The translations under genes were made by a program, and so were the position numbers. From positions 1 through 64,000 of the IMG/VR virus record IMGVR_UViG_3300045135_002615: DNA of 64,000 nt; one strand, given 5' to 3'. This stretch comes from a virus. The notes under the pieces were generated by a model that worked only from the letters and a program-made list of their open reading frames with translations, did not search any database and was not told where the DNA came from. Shown in pieces: positions 1-6,880 of the stretch. How positions within the stretch are numbered: the stretch's first letter is position 1; each line of letters opens with the position of its first letter.

Positions 1-22
1 GTGAGATACTCTAGGTTACACA

Positions 23-988
23 CTAGATTTGATGGGTGAGTAGTTGGTGTCTTACACCAACTAGGTCTCCATTGTAGTCGTACTCAATAGTTCCCCTATC
101 CTTAACTTTTTTGACCCTCTCCCTTGGGACGAGAACGACTTTGTCCGCATTGGTCTCTCGGAGTATAGCCGCTAAGTGGCTAAAGCTAGGTGCGTTAGTC
201 ATCTTTTTAAGATACATAACTTCCCTAAAAACAATGACTGCCATCACGGAGGTTACCCCAATCTCAATAATTAGTTTTGAGAGAGGTCCATTACCGAACA
301 AACTTCCAAGTAGGGCTTCAATCCCTTCACCAGAAAGAAGGGCTATTACATCTGAGAAGTCAAGTTGTCCCGTCAGCCCCGCAACTACAGCGACCGCGTT
401 AAGATCGTATTGCCAATCCCATGCCCATAGAAACAATCCGATCTTAGCGGGCGTGCTGATTGTTTTGAGTACTTTAGATTTAGAGATTAAGCAATCAAGA
501 TACTTGGCTAAGGATATGGTCTTTGTCTTAATCTTGTTAAGACCCCTTAGAACGAAATTGGGCAGCTTATTGACTGCCTTCTCTATCATGCTGTCCCATG
601 AGTTCTTCTCTTGGAGGACTTCATAAAGAGCAGCTAATATAGGCATCTCTTTATAGAGGTATCTACCTAGTTTTGGTAGTAACTGCTTAGCTTCCTTTAT
701 CTTCCGTTTAATAGCTTTCCCCATTTTGATGAGAAGGTTCAGCCCTTCTCTTTTTCCAAGTCCAAGTAAGCTCTTAAACTTTTCCCATGCTCTTGGTGCT
801 TTCTTGAACGTGTCATAGATGAACTGAACCTTCTTTTGAGCAGTCTCGCGTAAGGAGGATGCCGTCTTGCTACCTAAGTTGGTGCTCGTATTTATAGCAA
901 TGACGGAAGCATAAAGAGGGTCAAACCCACTTGAGGATGACTCTCGTATCTTTAACCCTATGTAAAAACACTCTTTTGCAAAACTCAT
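23..988 (-). CDS. Hypothetical membrane-associated protein, 321 aa
   Basis: I do not recognise this protein. It is lysine-rich and mostly helical in its first 180 residues, then carries two hydrophobic stretches (about residues 185-205 and 240-258) that could be membrane segments, and ends in a charged tail. The ATG at 988 is preceded on the minus strand by a GAGG SD. A minus-strand TATAAATA box lies about 50 nt upstream. It is divergent from the three plus-strand paralogues that follow and resembles them in size and in having a late hydrophobic region, but I see no clear motif match to them. Real gene likely; function unknown. Confidence 0.85.
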   Translation of the reverse strand: MSFAKECFYIGLKIRESSSSGFDPLYASVIAINTSTNLGSKTASSLRETAQKKVQFIYDTFKKAPRAWEKFKSLLGLGKREGLNLLIKMGKAIKRKIKEAKQLLPKLGRYLYKEMPILAALYEVLQEKNSWDSMIEKAVNKLPNFVLRGLNKIKTKTISLAKYLDCLISKSKVLKTISTPAKIGLFLWAWDWQYDLNAVAVVAGLTGQLDFSDVIALLSGEGIEALLGSLFGNGPLSKLIIEIGVTSVMAVIVFREVMYLKKMTNAPSFSHLAAILRETNADKVVLVPRERVKKVKDRGTIEYDYNGDLVGVRHQLLTHQI

Positions 989-1025
989 GTCTACCTCACT
1001 TATCTGCCCATTGCAACCAATAGAA

Positions 1026-1044
1026 CATAAATAACTTATTTATA
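1026..1044. promoter_or_regulatory. Divergent AT-rich promoter candidate (late-promoter-like)
   Basis: On the minus strand positions 1044 to 1037 read TATAAATA, identical to the T4-type late promoter core, and point at the gene ending at 23. On the plus strand 1026-1033 reads CATAAATA and points at the gene starting at 1078. The two near-palindromic boxes sit between divergent genes. Promoter activity is inferred from the motif and its position only. Confidence 0.5.
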
Positions 1045-1049
1045 TGGTG

Positions 1050-1079
1050 ATGGTTGTACTAGGCAAAAGGAGCAACCAT
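1050..1079 (+). promoter_or_regulatory. Leader hairpin with SD in the loop
   Basis: ATGGTTG (1050-1056) pairs with CAACCAT (1073-1079). The loop holds the SD AAAAGGAG (1065-1072), and the right arm contains the first two bases of the ATG at 1078. The same design recurs at 13316-13353 and 23292-23318. Confidence 0.5.
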
Positions 1080-2037
1080 GATCGACTTTCTCTCACCACC
1101 GATCCTTTTTAACCCACCCCGTATAGCAAGCGAAAGAGACTCATATCGGCTATCTAAGATAGCCCTGTATCAGTTCAAGCAAGCGAACACTATGGATAAG
1201 AGGGCTAACTGGCTTGGTAACGTCATTAGCTCAGGTCTTACGAAGATCGAGAACTTCTTTAAGCACATCACAGATGCGGTGTTTGGTGCTTTTCAAAAGA
1301 TCATCATCTCTACACCTGTAGTCACACAAGCGACCCGTATTTTTCAGAGACTCGCCTATGATAGACTTCTTGTGAACTTCTTCAGGGCATGGGAAATCGG
1401 AGCAGGTGACTTCAAAGCAAAACGACCGCAGAGAGATGAGCGAGATGTTAAGCGTATTGCCAAATACGCACCTTATGAGGTCTACTTGATGGGCTTTGAG
1501 GGTCGCCCTTCAGAAGACACGATTCCTCTTGCTGAGAAGCTCGCTAGGAAGTCTTTAGGTGCTAGGACTGTATCTCTCATTCTTCTTGAGATGGTTAATC
1601 TCTTCAACCCGATTAAGACAATGCACTATCTTGTAAAGATAAAAGACTTGTGGGGGACAAGTAGAAAAGATTATGTTGCAATGAGAGCTCTATGGTCGCT
1701 CCCAGGTATCATTTTTCAAAGCAAGATGATGCTCTCTGCCTTTGGGATGTCTTTTTTGAGTGGCTTTGGCCTACCCGTAGCTATCGTAGGTGCTTTAGCT
1801 TACTACGGCGTGTCTGACATTCTCATCAAAGATTCAAGAGTGTTTAAGAAACTTATCAAGACAATCCATAAAGAGACACGATATCGGTATAGCCCTCACG
1901 ATCTCGTCAAGAAAATCCCGCCCAAAGATGTCTACCTTCAAGTAGCTCAAGACAGGTATGTCAATGTCTTGAAAGCCCCGAAAGAAGACATCGAACACGC
2001 CGTCGAGATCGGCAAGAAGCAAAAGGACAAGTTATGA
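1078..2037 (+). CDS. Tandem paralogue family member A, 319 aa
   Basis: First of three adjacent paralogues. Shared features are an N-terminus of the form MI(D/N)FL..P, a short RIAS motif at 15-18, a KIA..QF motif near 27-33, an FFQ(M/K/T)(I)I-type amphipathic segment near 70-95, a GARTVSLI block at 161-168 and a long hydrophobic region at 208-245. The protein is basic. The start has a strong SD (AAAAGGAG). The stop overlaps the next start by 4 nt (ATGA), which suggests translational coupling. No enzymatic motif is visible. A virion-internal or membrane-associated role is possible but is only inference. Confidence 0.9.
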   Translation: MIDFLSPPILFNPPRIASERDSYRLSKIALYQFKQANTMDKRANWLGNVISSGLTKIENFFKHITDAVFGAFQKIIISTPVVTQATRIFQRLAYDRLLVNFFRAWEIGAGDFKAKRPQRDERDVKRIAKYAPYEVYLMGFEGRPSEDTIPLAEKLARKSLGARTVSLILLEMVNLFNPIKTMHYLVKIKDLWGTSRKDYVAMRALWSLPGIIFQSKMMLSAFGMSFLSGFGLPVAIVGALAYYGVSDILIKDSRVFKKLIKTIHKETRYRYSPHDLVKKIPPKDVYLQVAQDRYVNVLKAPKEDIEHAVEIGKKQKDKL

Positions 2038-3005
2038 TCAACTTCCTACTACCCCCTGAAGAGTTCGCTCTTATCCGCATCGCTAGTGTAAACCCTTATC
2101 AACTAGGACGTATTGCACATCGTCAGTTCCGATATGCAAACACTAGAGTTAAGAGAGCCAACTGGTTATGGAATGCTCTTAAAGCTGGTGTTGCATGGGT
2201 CAAGGACTTGCCGAATAAGATGGCAAACCTCTTCTATGGCTTCTTTCAGATGATCATTGTTAAGGCACCTATAGTCGCTCAGATTACTAGGCTTTTCCAA
2301 AAGCTAGCATATAAGAGAATACTTGTTCTTCTTCACCGTTCATGGTCATATGGTAGAGAAGATAAGAGCTATGAGAACCCCATGAGAAACGAGAGGGGTT
2401 TGAGAGATTTACACCCTCACTTAGACTACCCCTCATATGTTATGGGTTATGAAGGTAAGCCCGATAGTTCTCTCCCCAAGAGAGCTATCGAGATCGCTAA
2501 AAGAGAGCTTGGAGCTAGGACTGTATCCCTGATGATAAGGGACGCTTTGCGTTCTATTAACCCTATCCCACAACTAAAGATATTCTTCGATGGTGAAGTT
2601 AGAGAGTATGGGAAGGTTTATAGGTTTAAGGCAAAAAATACACCTTTTAGGCACGCCATCCCTCTTCTCCTTAAAAGTTTCTTTCTCATGATTTTTGGTC
2701 TCAAGTTCATGGCTACCATAGGTGTCTATGGTGTGAGTGGTCTTGTTATTGCGGCAATGACCCAGTACACAGCAAAAGAGGTGTTCACTTCAAATGAAGG
2801 TTCCGCGACATACTCAAGTGTTGCAAAAAGCGTCCGAGAGTTCTGGATTAAATATGTTCAGAGGAAGGATCTACTCAAAACATTAAGCCCAAGAGATGTC
2901 TTTGTGAGGACTAATGAAGACACCTTCAAATCTGTTCTTGAAGTACCCAAGAAAAACATAGAACAGGCAGATGAGGCCCACCCTATCGTAAGCCCAACGA
3001 AATAG
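2034..3005 (+). CDS. Tandem paralogue family member B, 323 aa
   Basis: Second paralogue, coupled to the first by an ATGA overlap. It has the same landmarks: MINFL..P start, RIASV, RIA..QF near residue 30, FFQMIIVKAPIVAQITRLFQ near 70-90, GARTVSLM, a SINPI motif and a hydrophobic segment around residues 220-247. The conserved blocks are better preserved than the termini, as expected for an old tandem duplication. Function unknown. It reads with member A from the same likely promoter, while member C has its own box and leader hairpin. Confidence 0.9.
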   Translation: MINFLLPPEEFALIRIASVNPYQLGRIAHRQFRYANTRVKRANWLWNALKAGVAWVKDLPNKMANLFYGFFQMIIVKAPIVAQITRLFQKLAYKRILVLLHRSWSYGREDKSYENPMRNERGLRDLHPHLDYPSYVMGYEGKPDSSLPKRAIEIAKRELGARTVSLMIRDALRSINPIPQLKIFFDGEVREYGKVYRFKAKNTPFRHAIPLLLKSFFLMIFGLKFMATIGVYGVSGLVIAAMTQYTAKEVFTSNEGSATYSSVAKSVREFWIKYVQRKDLLKTLSPRDVFVRTNEDTFKSVLEVPKKNIEQADEAHPIVSPTK

Positions 3006-3012
3006 TTTTTTC

Positions 3013-3054
3013 TTTTATAGCCTCACATAAGCACACTCAATTTATGTGAGGCTA
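3013..3054 (+). promoter_or_regulatory. TTTTATAG box plus 13-bp leader hairpin before member C
   Basis: TTTTATAG (3013-3020) is followed at once by a perfect inverted repeat, TAGCCTCACATAA (3018-3030) and TTATGTGAGGCTA (3042-3054), with an 11-nt loop. The hairpin ends 3 nt before the ATG at 3058 and contains the only SD-like GAGG in its right arm. There is no T tract, so it is not a simple terminator. A 5' leader structure that limits ribosome access is the best reading. Confidence 0.55.
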
Positions 3055-3057
3055 CAC

Positions 3058-3981
3058 ATGATCAACTTTCTAAGTAACCCTTCTGACTTCCGTACTCAGA
3101 GCTACCGCGTAGCTTCTGTCTCCCCTTCTCATCTAGCTAAGATTGCTTCTATGCAATACAGCACCCGCCTCCCCCTTCAGAAGAAGGTCAAGTGGGCGAC
3201 TAATGTCATGGCGACCCCTAAGATCGCAGGCATTCGTGACATTGGGAAGAAGGTCTCCGATGCCTTCTTCTCCTTCTTTCAAACACTCTTTGTTAAGACA
3301 CCTGTAATTAAGCAGATCTTGGCTGTCTATCGTAAGGTTGCTGAGAAGAGGCTCAGAGAGATCCTCCATAAATCATGGAAGGTGGCTTTTGACGACCTTT
3401 CTAATTTTGTGACTGTTCCGAAGTCACGCATTAACTTCTTGAAGACATATGGGAAGAACTACTTCTACGATGTCTACCTAGAGACTTTCCAATCAGGTAG
3501 TATAGGTGCGGCTAAGGCATTATTACCTAACCTACAGCAAAGAGCAAAAGATATCGCTGAGAGAGAGATCGGCTTCCGACTAATCTCCTCTCTCGCAAGA
3601 GATGCTCTCCGTTCAATCAACCCCTTCTCCCACATGAAACAGATGAACAATGTATTTGAGTACCTTTATGATAGTTTCAGAACACCTGAACCAGGTGAGA
3701 AAAAGAAGTTAAAAGAGCCCCCTATCGGCTTCATCCTCCCAATGTTCCTTAAGTCAGTCCTTCTTTACATGGCATGGGGTTTTCTATCTACTGCTACCCT
3801 CTCTCCTGTTTTGTTACTTGCCTTTGCAAACTACTCCCCCAAGGAGATATACGCAGCACAGGAGAAGATGGGTCTTGTCAAGTACTTAACTAGGACACTC
3901 GGCAAGGGTTGGAATTGGCTGTCCTTCGGTGACCCTAATAAGGGTCAAGACCCTTCTACACTATGGGCTGAGGGCTTCTAA
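3058..3981 (+). CDS. Tandem paralogue family member C, 307 aa
   Basis: Third paralogue. I chose the ATG at 3058 because it gives the MINFLSNP start matching its two neighbours; a GTG 12 nt upstream is in frame but lies inside the leader hairpin. RVASV, KIASMQY, FFSFFQTLFVKTPV and a SINPF block align with members A and B. A hydrophobic stretch lies near residues 235-260. The C-terminus is shorter and ends in a polar tail. Function unknown. Confidence 0.88.
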   Translation: MINFLSNPSDFRTQSYRVASVSPSHLAKIASMQYSTRLPLQKKVKWATNVMATPKIAGIRDIGKKVSDAFFSFFQTLFVKTPVIKQILAVYRKVAEKRLREILHKSWKVAFDDLSNFVTVPKSRINFLKTYGKNYFYDVYLETFQSGSIGAAKALLPNLQQRAKDIAEREIGFRLISSLARDALRSINPFSHMKQMNNVFEYLYDSFRTPEPGEKKKLKEPPIGFILPMFLKSVLLYMAWGFLSTATLSPVLLLAFANYSPKEIYAAQEKMGLVKYLTRTLGKGWNWLSFGDPNKGQDPSTLWAEGF

Positions 3982-4047
3982 GACCCCTCTTTTGACTCTA
4001 AGTATCTCAGTTTTCAAAGAAAAAACCGCCCCCCTCTGATGCGTTGA

Positions 4048-4055
4048 TATAAATA
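4048..4055 (+). promoter_or_regulatory. TATAAATA late-promoter-like box
   Basis: An exact TATAAATA octamer lies 26 nt before the ATG of the pentapeptide-repeat gene. It matches the T4-type late promoter core. There is no obvious -35 element. Activity is inferred. Confidence 0.5.
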
Positions 4056-4081
4056 CAACACAACACAAAGGGAAATAAACA

Positions 4082-4885
4082 ATGAGCGGAACTAAGTACA
4101 ACTGGACATCTATTGAGAATGCGATTAAGAATGCGATTAAGCGAGAGGGGACGGACCCGACAGGGAGGGTGTTCATTTATGCAGACCTCCGTGGATTAGA
4201 CCTTAGTGGTCTTGACCTCAGCGGACTTGATCTCACCAAAGCTGACCTCAGAAAGGCTAAGCTCACAGGTGCGAACCTTGAGGGGACGGACCTCAGATGG
4301 GCTAACCTCAAGGGGGCGGATCTGAGCGGGGCTATCCTCACAGGGGCATCTCTCAGCGGGGTTAACCTCAGTGGGTTTAACCTCAGTGGGTTTAACCTAA
4401 CAGGTGCTAGTCTCTATAAAGCTAACCTCAAGGGTGCGAACCTGAAGGGTGCTGACCTCAGCGGGGCTTTCCTCGCGTGGGCTGAGCTCAAGGGGGCTGA
4501 TCTCACCAACGCTACCCTCACAGGTGCAGACCTAACTAAGGCGAAACTCAGAGGTCAAGACCTGAGTGGTCTTGACCTCAGTGGGGCTAACCTCAGATGG
4601 GCTAACATCAGAAAGGCTACTCTCATTGGTACTGACCTAACAGGTGCTATCCTTGAGGGGGCGTGGCTCACAGGGTCTAACTTCACGGGTGCTGACCTAA
4701 CAGGGGCTAACCTATCTAAGCTCAAAAGCTCATTCCTCAAAGAGACTAACTTCACGGGTGCGAACCTCAGTGGAGCGAACCTTACCAAATCTGACTTCAG
4801 CGGAGCTGACCTTACTGACGCTGACCTTACAGGTGCTGAGTTTAACAAGGTTGAAGAACCACTTCTTCTCTCTGATCTCTTATAA
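4082..4885 (+). CDS. Pentapeptide-repeat protein 1, 267 aa
   Basis: From about residue 30 to the C-terminus the protein is an almost uninterrupted run of A(D/N)LxX pentapeptides (for example ADLRK, ANLEG, ADLSG). These are diagnostic of a right-handed quadrilateral beta-helix. Known members of this fold include DNA-mimic gyrase inhibitors (MfpA, Qnr), but most phage members are uncharacterised. No membrane segment or fused catalytic domain is visible. It is one of five pentapeptide-repeat genes in the window. It is bounded by a TATAAATA box upstream and a strong terminator downstream, so it is probably monocistronic. The repeat codon pattern creates a long antisense ORF that I regard as spurious. 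Confidence 0.93.
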   Translation: MSGTKYNWTSIENAIKNAIKREGTDPTGRVFIYADLRGLDLSGLDLSGLDLTKADLRKAKLTGANLEGTDLRWANLKGADLSGAILTGASLSGVNLSGFNLSGFNLTGASLYKANLKGANLKGADLSGAFLAWAELKGADLTNATLTGADLTKAKLRGQDLSGLDLSGANLRWANIRKATLIGTDLTGAILEGAWLTGSNFTGADLTGANLSKLKSSFLKETNFTGANLSGANLTKSDFSGADLTDADLTGAEFNKVEEPLLLSDLL

Positions 4886-4905
4886 TAATCACTTTGATCC
4901 TTTAA

Positions 4906-4954
4906 AGGGTGGGGGTGTATCTTTTCATGGATACACCCCCCACCTTTTTTTTTT
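4906..4954 (+). terminator. Intrinsic terminator after pentapeptide gene 1
   Basis: GGTGGGGGTGTATC and GATACACCCCCCACC form a GC-rich stem with a short loop, followed by a run of ten T. Confidence 0.9.
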
Positions 4955-5003
4955 CTTTTATACCTCCCCTTAGCCAACTCAACCCAAAGGAAGGACTCAA
5001 CCA

Positions 5004-5459
5004 ATGAGACATCTAACCGCCAGTCAAAAAATCGCTCAACTTGAGCATCGCATCGCCCATCTTGAGAAAATGGGCTTTTTAACCCCAAGAGCAAAGAAGG
5101 ATCTACAATCAGCCTTATCTACAGCCAAGAAAAGCGGGTATGGCGATTTTGTAAGTGATATTAGTTACCTTTTGAAGGCTAAATCACCGGATGATTTCCA
5201 TAGCGTTTGGTACGACGCTTTTCATCGCTTAGATGGGCATAAAGCCAGCTTGTATCGTGAGATGGATTATTTAGAGAGTGAGGTGGTCTCCGAAATAGAT
5301 AAGACAGTACAGAAGCTCAATGTTCGTATCCAAAAAGCTCAGAAAAAAATACAAGAGCTCTCTAAGAAGAAAATGGAGAGTGAGAAGAGGATGGCGGAGA
5401 TTGAAAAAGAGTTGGAGCCCCTTGAGGAGATATACACACACCTTCAGAGCTTCGATTAA
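5004..5459 (+). CDS. Coiled-coil protein with KIAQLEHRIAHLEK N-terminus, 151 aa
   Basis: Residues 9-22 form a heptad-like KIAQLEHRIAHLEK motif. A very similar KIAQLEARLAQLEKQ motif opens the unrelated-looking protein at 19496, which suggests a shared short oligomerisation or targeting module. The C-terminal third (about 95-145) is a strong charged coiled coil rich in K and E. SD AAGGAAGG precedes the ATG. A TTTTATA box lies at 4956-4962, just after the terminator of the previous gene. A virion role is possible but not shown. Confidence 0.87.
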   Translation: MRHLTASQKIAQLEHRIAHLEKMGFLTPRAKKDLQSALSTAKKSGYGDFVSDISYLLKAKSPDDFHSVWYDAFHRLDGHKASLYREMDYLESEVVSEIDKTVQKLNVRIQKAQKKIQELSKKKMESEKRMAEIEKELEPLEEIYTHLQSFD

Positions 5460-5470
5460 TACACCCTTTA

Positions 5471-5513
5471 TGAAGCCCTCCCTATAGACGCATATACTCA
5501 TAGGAGGGCTTCA
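5471..5513 (+). promoter_or_regulatory. SD-sequestering leader hairpin of the fractured gene
   Basis: TGAAGCCCTCC (5471-5481) and GGAGGGCTTCA (5503-5513) are perfect complements. CTAT and ATAG just inside can extend the stem with one bulge. The right arm contains the SD GGAGGG, and the hairpin ends 2 nt before the ATG at 5516. A CTTTATG box at 5466-5472 could be the promoter. There is no T tract, so this looks like a translation-control leader. Confidence 0.6.
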
Positions 5514-5515
5514 TC

Positions 5516-6019
5516 ATGGCTGTTGCCTTTAAACGTAATCAGATACTCACAAGAGGTGACCTCGACATCTTCCTCACTAACTCATCAGGGAATGTCGCTA
5601 ACGCCTCTAGTATCTCATACGCTCTATACTTCGTTGACCCTGGTCCACCCGAAACAGATGTACTCATCGGTGACCCCCAACGTATCCCCGAAAACCCATC
5701 TATCGGTGAATACTACGCATCCGTTCGTATCCCTACTACCGCTACCTATGGTCGCTATCGTATCCGATGGACCCTTAAAGAGTTTGTTAACTCAAACGCT
5801 CAGACCGTTGTCCAAGAGTTTGAAGTCGTCCCTGAGAACTCCGTGCTCGGTCCTGAGATGTCCAACGGCGAAAAACAAATGGTCTATAAGCTCCGTATGC
5901 TCCTAAGAGACCAATGCCTCGGTGGTGAGGAACAAATCACCATTGACGCTGATGGTGAAAAGATTACTCTCTCCATAGAGGAGCTATATGACATCATAGG
6001 GGAGACAGGCAATGCTTGA
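5516..6019 (+). CDS. Fractured virion-type protein, piece 1, with split intein half IntN1
   Basis: Residues 1-133 are the N-extein. Its beta-rich first part (about 1-105) resembles an Ig-like or tail-associated domain, and it ends in the helix MVYKLRMLLRDQ. Residues 134-167 are an N-terminal split-intein half that begins with Cys134 (CLGGEEQITI, block A) and then stops. The matching C-half opens the protein at 6110. After trans-splicing, the ending RDQ would join CPDKFYHFRPP. The leader hairpin hides its SD. It is the first cistron of a tightly overlapped operon running to 8453. The family name of the host protein is not certain to me. I recall its pieces resembling a continuous virion protein of other large phages, which would need a search to confirm. 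Confidence 0.9.
   Translation: MAVAFKRNQILTRGDLDIFLTNSSGNVANASSISYALYFVDPGPPETDVLIGDPQRIPENPSIGEYYASVRIPTTATYGRYRIRWTLKEFVNSNAQTVVQEFEVVPENSVLGPEMSNGEKQMVYKLRMLLRDQCLGGEEQITIDADGEKITLSIEELYDIIGETGNA
5915..6016 (+). other. Split intein N-half 1 (IntN1), 34 residues
   Basis: It starts with the Cys nucleophile at 5915-5917 in a CLGGEEQITI block A and is strongly acidic. It ends at the gene's stop codon. Its size and composition fit known short phage IntN pieces. The partner is IntC1 at 6110-6496. Confidence 0.88.
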
Positions 6020-6113
6020 AGGACTGCTAACTAAGTTTGAACTCACAAGAGAGCAACTAAATAAAAAAGGTCGAGTCTCTAAAGAGATTGTAGAAAAGGA
6101 GCTTGGTCTATGA
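6012..6113 (+). CDS. 33-aa ORF bridging pieces 1 and 2
   Basis: The ATG at 6012 lies within the last codons of piece 1, and its TGA overlaps the ATG of piece 2. Translation would therefore be coupled through the break. The predicted peptide (LLTKFELTREQL near the start, VSKEIVEKELGL at the end) looks like two helices and could be a helix-turn-helix remnant. At the second break the equivalent position holds a full endonuclease gene. The ORF may be a decayed homing gene or simply a coupling ORF. Expression is unproven. Confidence 0.5.
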   Translation: MLEGLLTKFELTREQLNKKGRVSKEIVEKELGL

Positions 6114-6496
6114 CATCTCAAGAGAAAACACAGAAGATCAAAGATGCCTTCCAAAAAGGAAAACTCACCATCAAATCTATGGACTCTCAAGGTGAGTTCT
6201 CTTGGAAGCAAATCTCTAAAGCACACAAGAACCCGACACCAGTTGAACCCATATATAAAATCACCACTGAGCAAGGGAAGCAACTCATAGTCACAGGAGG
6301 GCATCGTGTGTATATGAGCCCTAACCTCTGTGTCCCCGCTGAAGATCTCTCTGTCGGTCTTAGCCTACAGACAACACAAGGCTTAACTAAGGTCTCCCAT
6401 ATCGAGGTCATACAAAACAGACCCTTTATGTTCGACCTGACCGTAGAGGATAACCATAACCTTGTACTAGAAGGTTCTGATGTGGTCGTACACAAC
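6110..6496 (+). other. Split intein C-half 1 (IntC1), 129 residues
   Basis: It carries block B (TGGH), block F and the invariant C-terminal His-Asn, followed by the Cys +1 nucleophile of the extein. There is no endonuclease domain. It should pair with IntN1 at 5915-6016. Confidence 0.9.
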
Positions 6497-6880
6497 TGCC
6501 CTGATAAGTTTTACCATTTCAGACCTCCCGAGCATGAATCCAACATCGGATCATACAATCAAGTCTTCGGTCAAGTATGGGAAGATGCCGAGTTCCTTGA
6601 GTACCTTGAGAGAGCACTCGATTGGTGGAACCTCCAACCTCCCGAAACTGAGAACCTCTCAAATATGGATCAACTCATCTCTCAAAAGCCCGCATGGAGA
6701 ACTCCCATCCTTCAAGGTGCTATTCAGTTCGCTGCTATGGCTCTACAAGCAAATTGGATCGTGGACGAATTCTCGGTTAGGGGGGATACCGACTTAGAGG
6801 TATTACTCCCTAGTGGGGAGAAGGTTAAGCTCACGATTGAAGAACTTCATGAGATTATAAAAGAGGAGGGTGAGGAGTAA
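6110..6880 (+). CDS. Fractured virion-type protein, piece 2: IntC1, middle extein, IntN2
   Basis: Residues 1-129 are a C-terminal split-intein half. It has a basic helix, a block B TxxH motif (VTGGH, about 61-65), a block F region (FMFDLTVEDNHNLVL, 106-120) and the terminal HN before Cys130. Residues 130-221 are the middle extein (CPDKFYHFRPP to NWIVDEF), helical and Trp-rich. Residues 222-256 are a second N-half starting with Ser222 (SVRGDTDLEV), with the same IEEL(Y/H)(D/E)II motif as IntN1. One polypeptide thus carries IntC at its front and IntN at its back. The stop overlaps the next ATG by 1 nt. Confidence 0.92.
   Translation: MTSQEKTQKIKDAFQKGKLTIKSMDSQGEFSWKQISKAHKNPTPVEPIYKITTEQGKQLIVTGGHRVYMSPNLCVPAEDLSVGLSLQTTQGLTKVSHIEVIQNRPFMFDLTVEDNHNLVLEGSDVVVHNCPDKFYHFRPPEHESNIGSYNQVFGQVWEDAEFLEYLERALDWWNLQPPETENLSNMDQLISQKPAWRTPILQGAIQFAAMALQANWIVDEFSVRGDTDLEVLLPSGEKVKLTIEELHEIIKEEGEE
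6773..6877 (+). other. Split intein N-half 2 (IntN2), 35 residues, Ser-1 nucleophile
   Basis: The half begins at the TCG codon at 6773 as SVRGDTDLEV, so residue 1 is Ser rather than Cys, and it ends with an acidic tail. The TIEELHEII motif matches the SIEELYDII of IntN1. The partner is IntC2 at 7827-8231, whose +1 residue is also Ser. Confidence 0.87.

Noticed and set aside
111-626. Plus-strand ORF of 171 codons
   Set aside because: Lies wholly inside the minus-strand gene 23-988, without SD and with an unlikely composition.
4555-5094. Long antisense ORF opposite pentapeptide gene 1
   Set aside because: It is produced by the periodic codon pattern of the repeats (translated as RSAPVRSAP-like runs), has no start signal and its partner strand is a clear pentapeptide protein.
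6110-6496. Endonuclease domain within the split inteins
   Set aside because: The C-halves of 129 and 135 residues have only splicing blocks; no LAGLIDADG or HNH motif is inserted.
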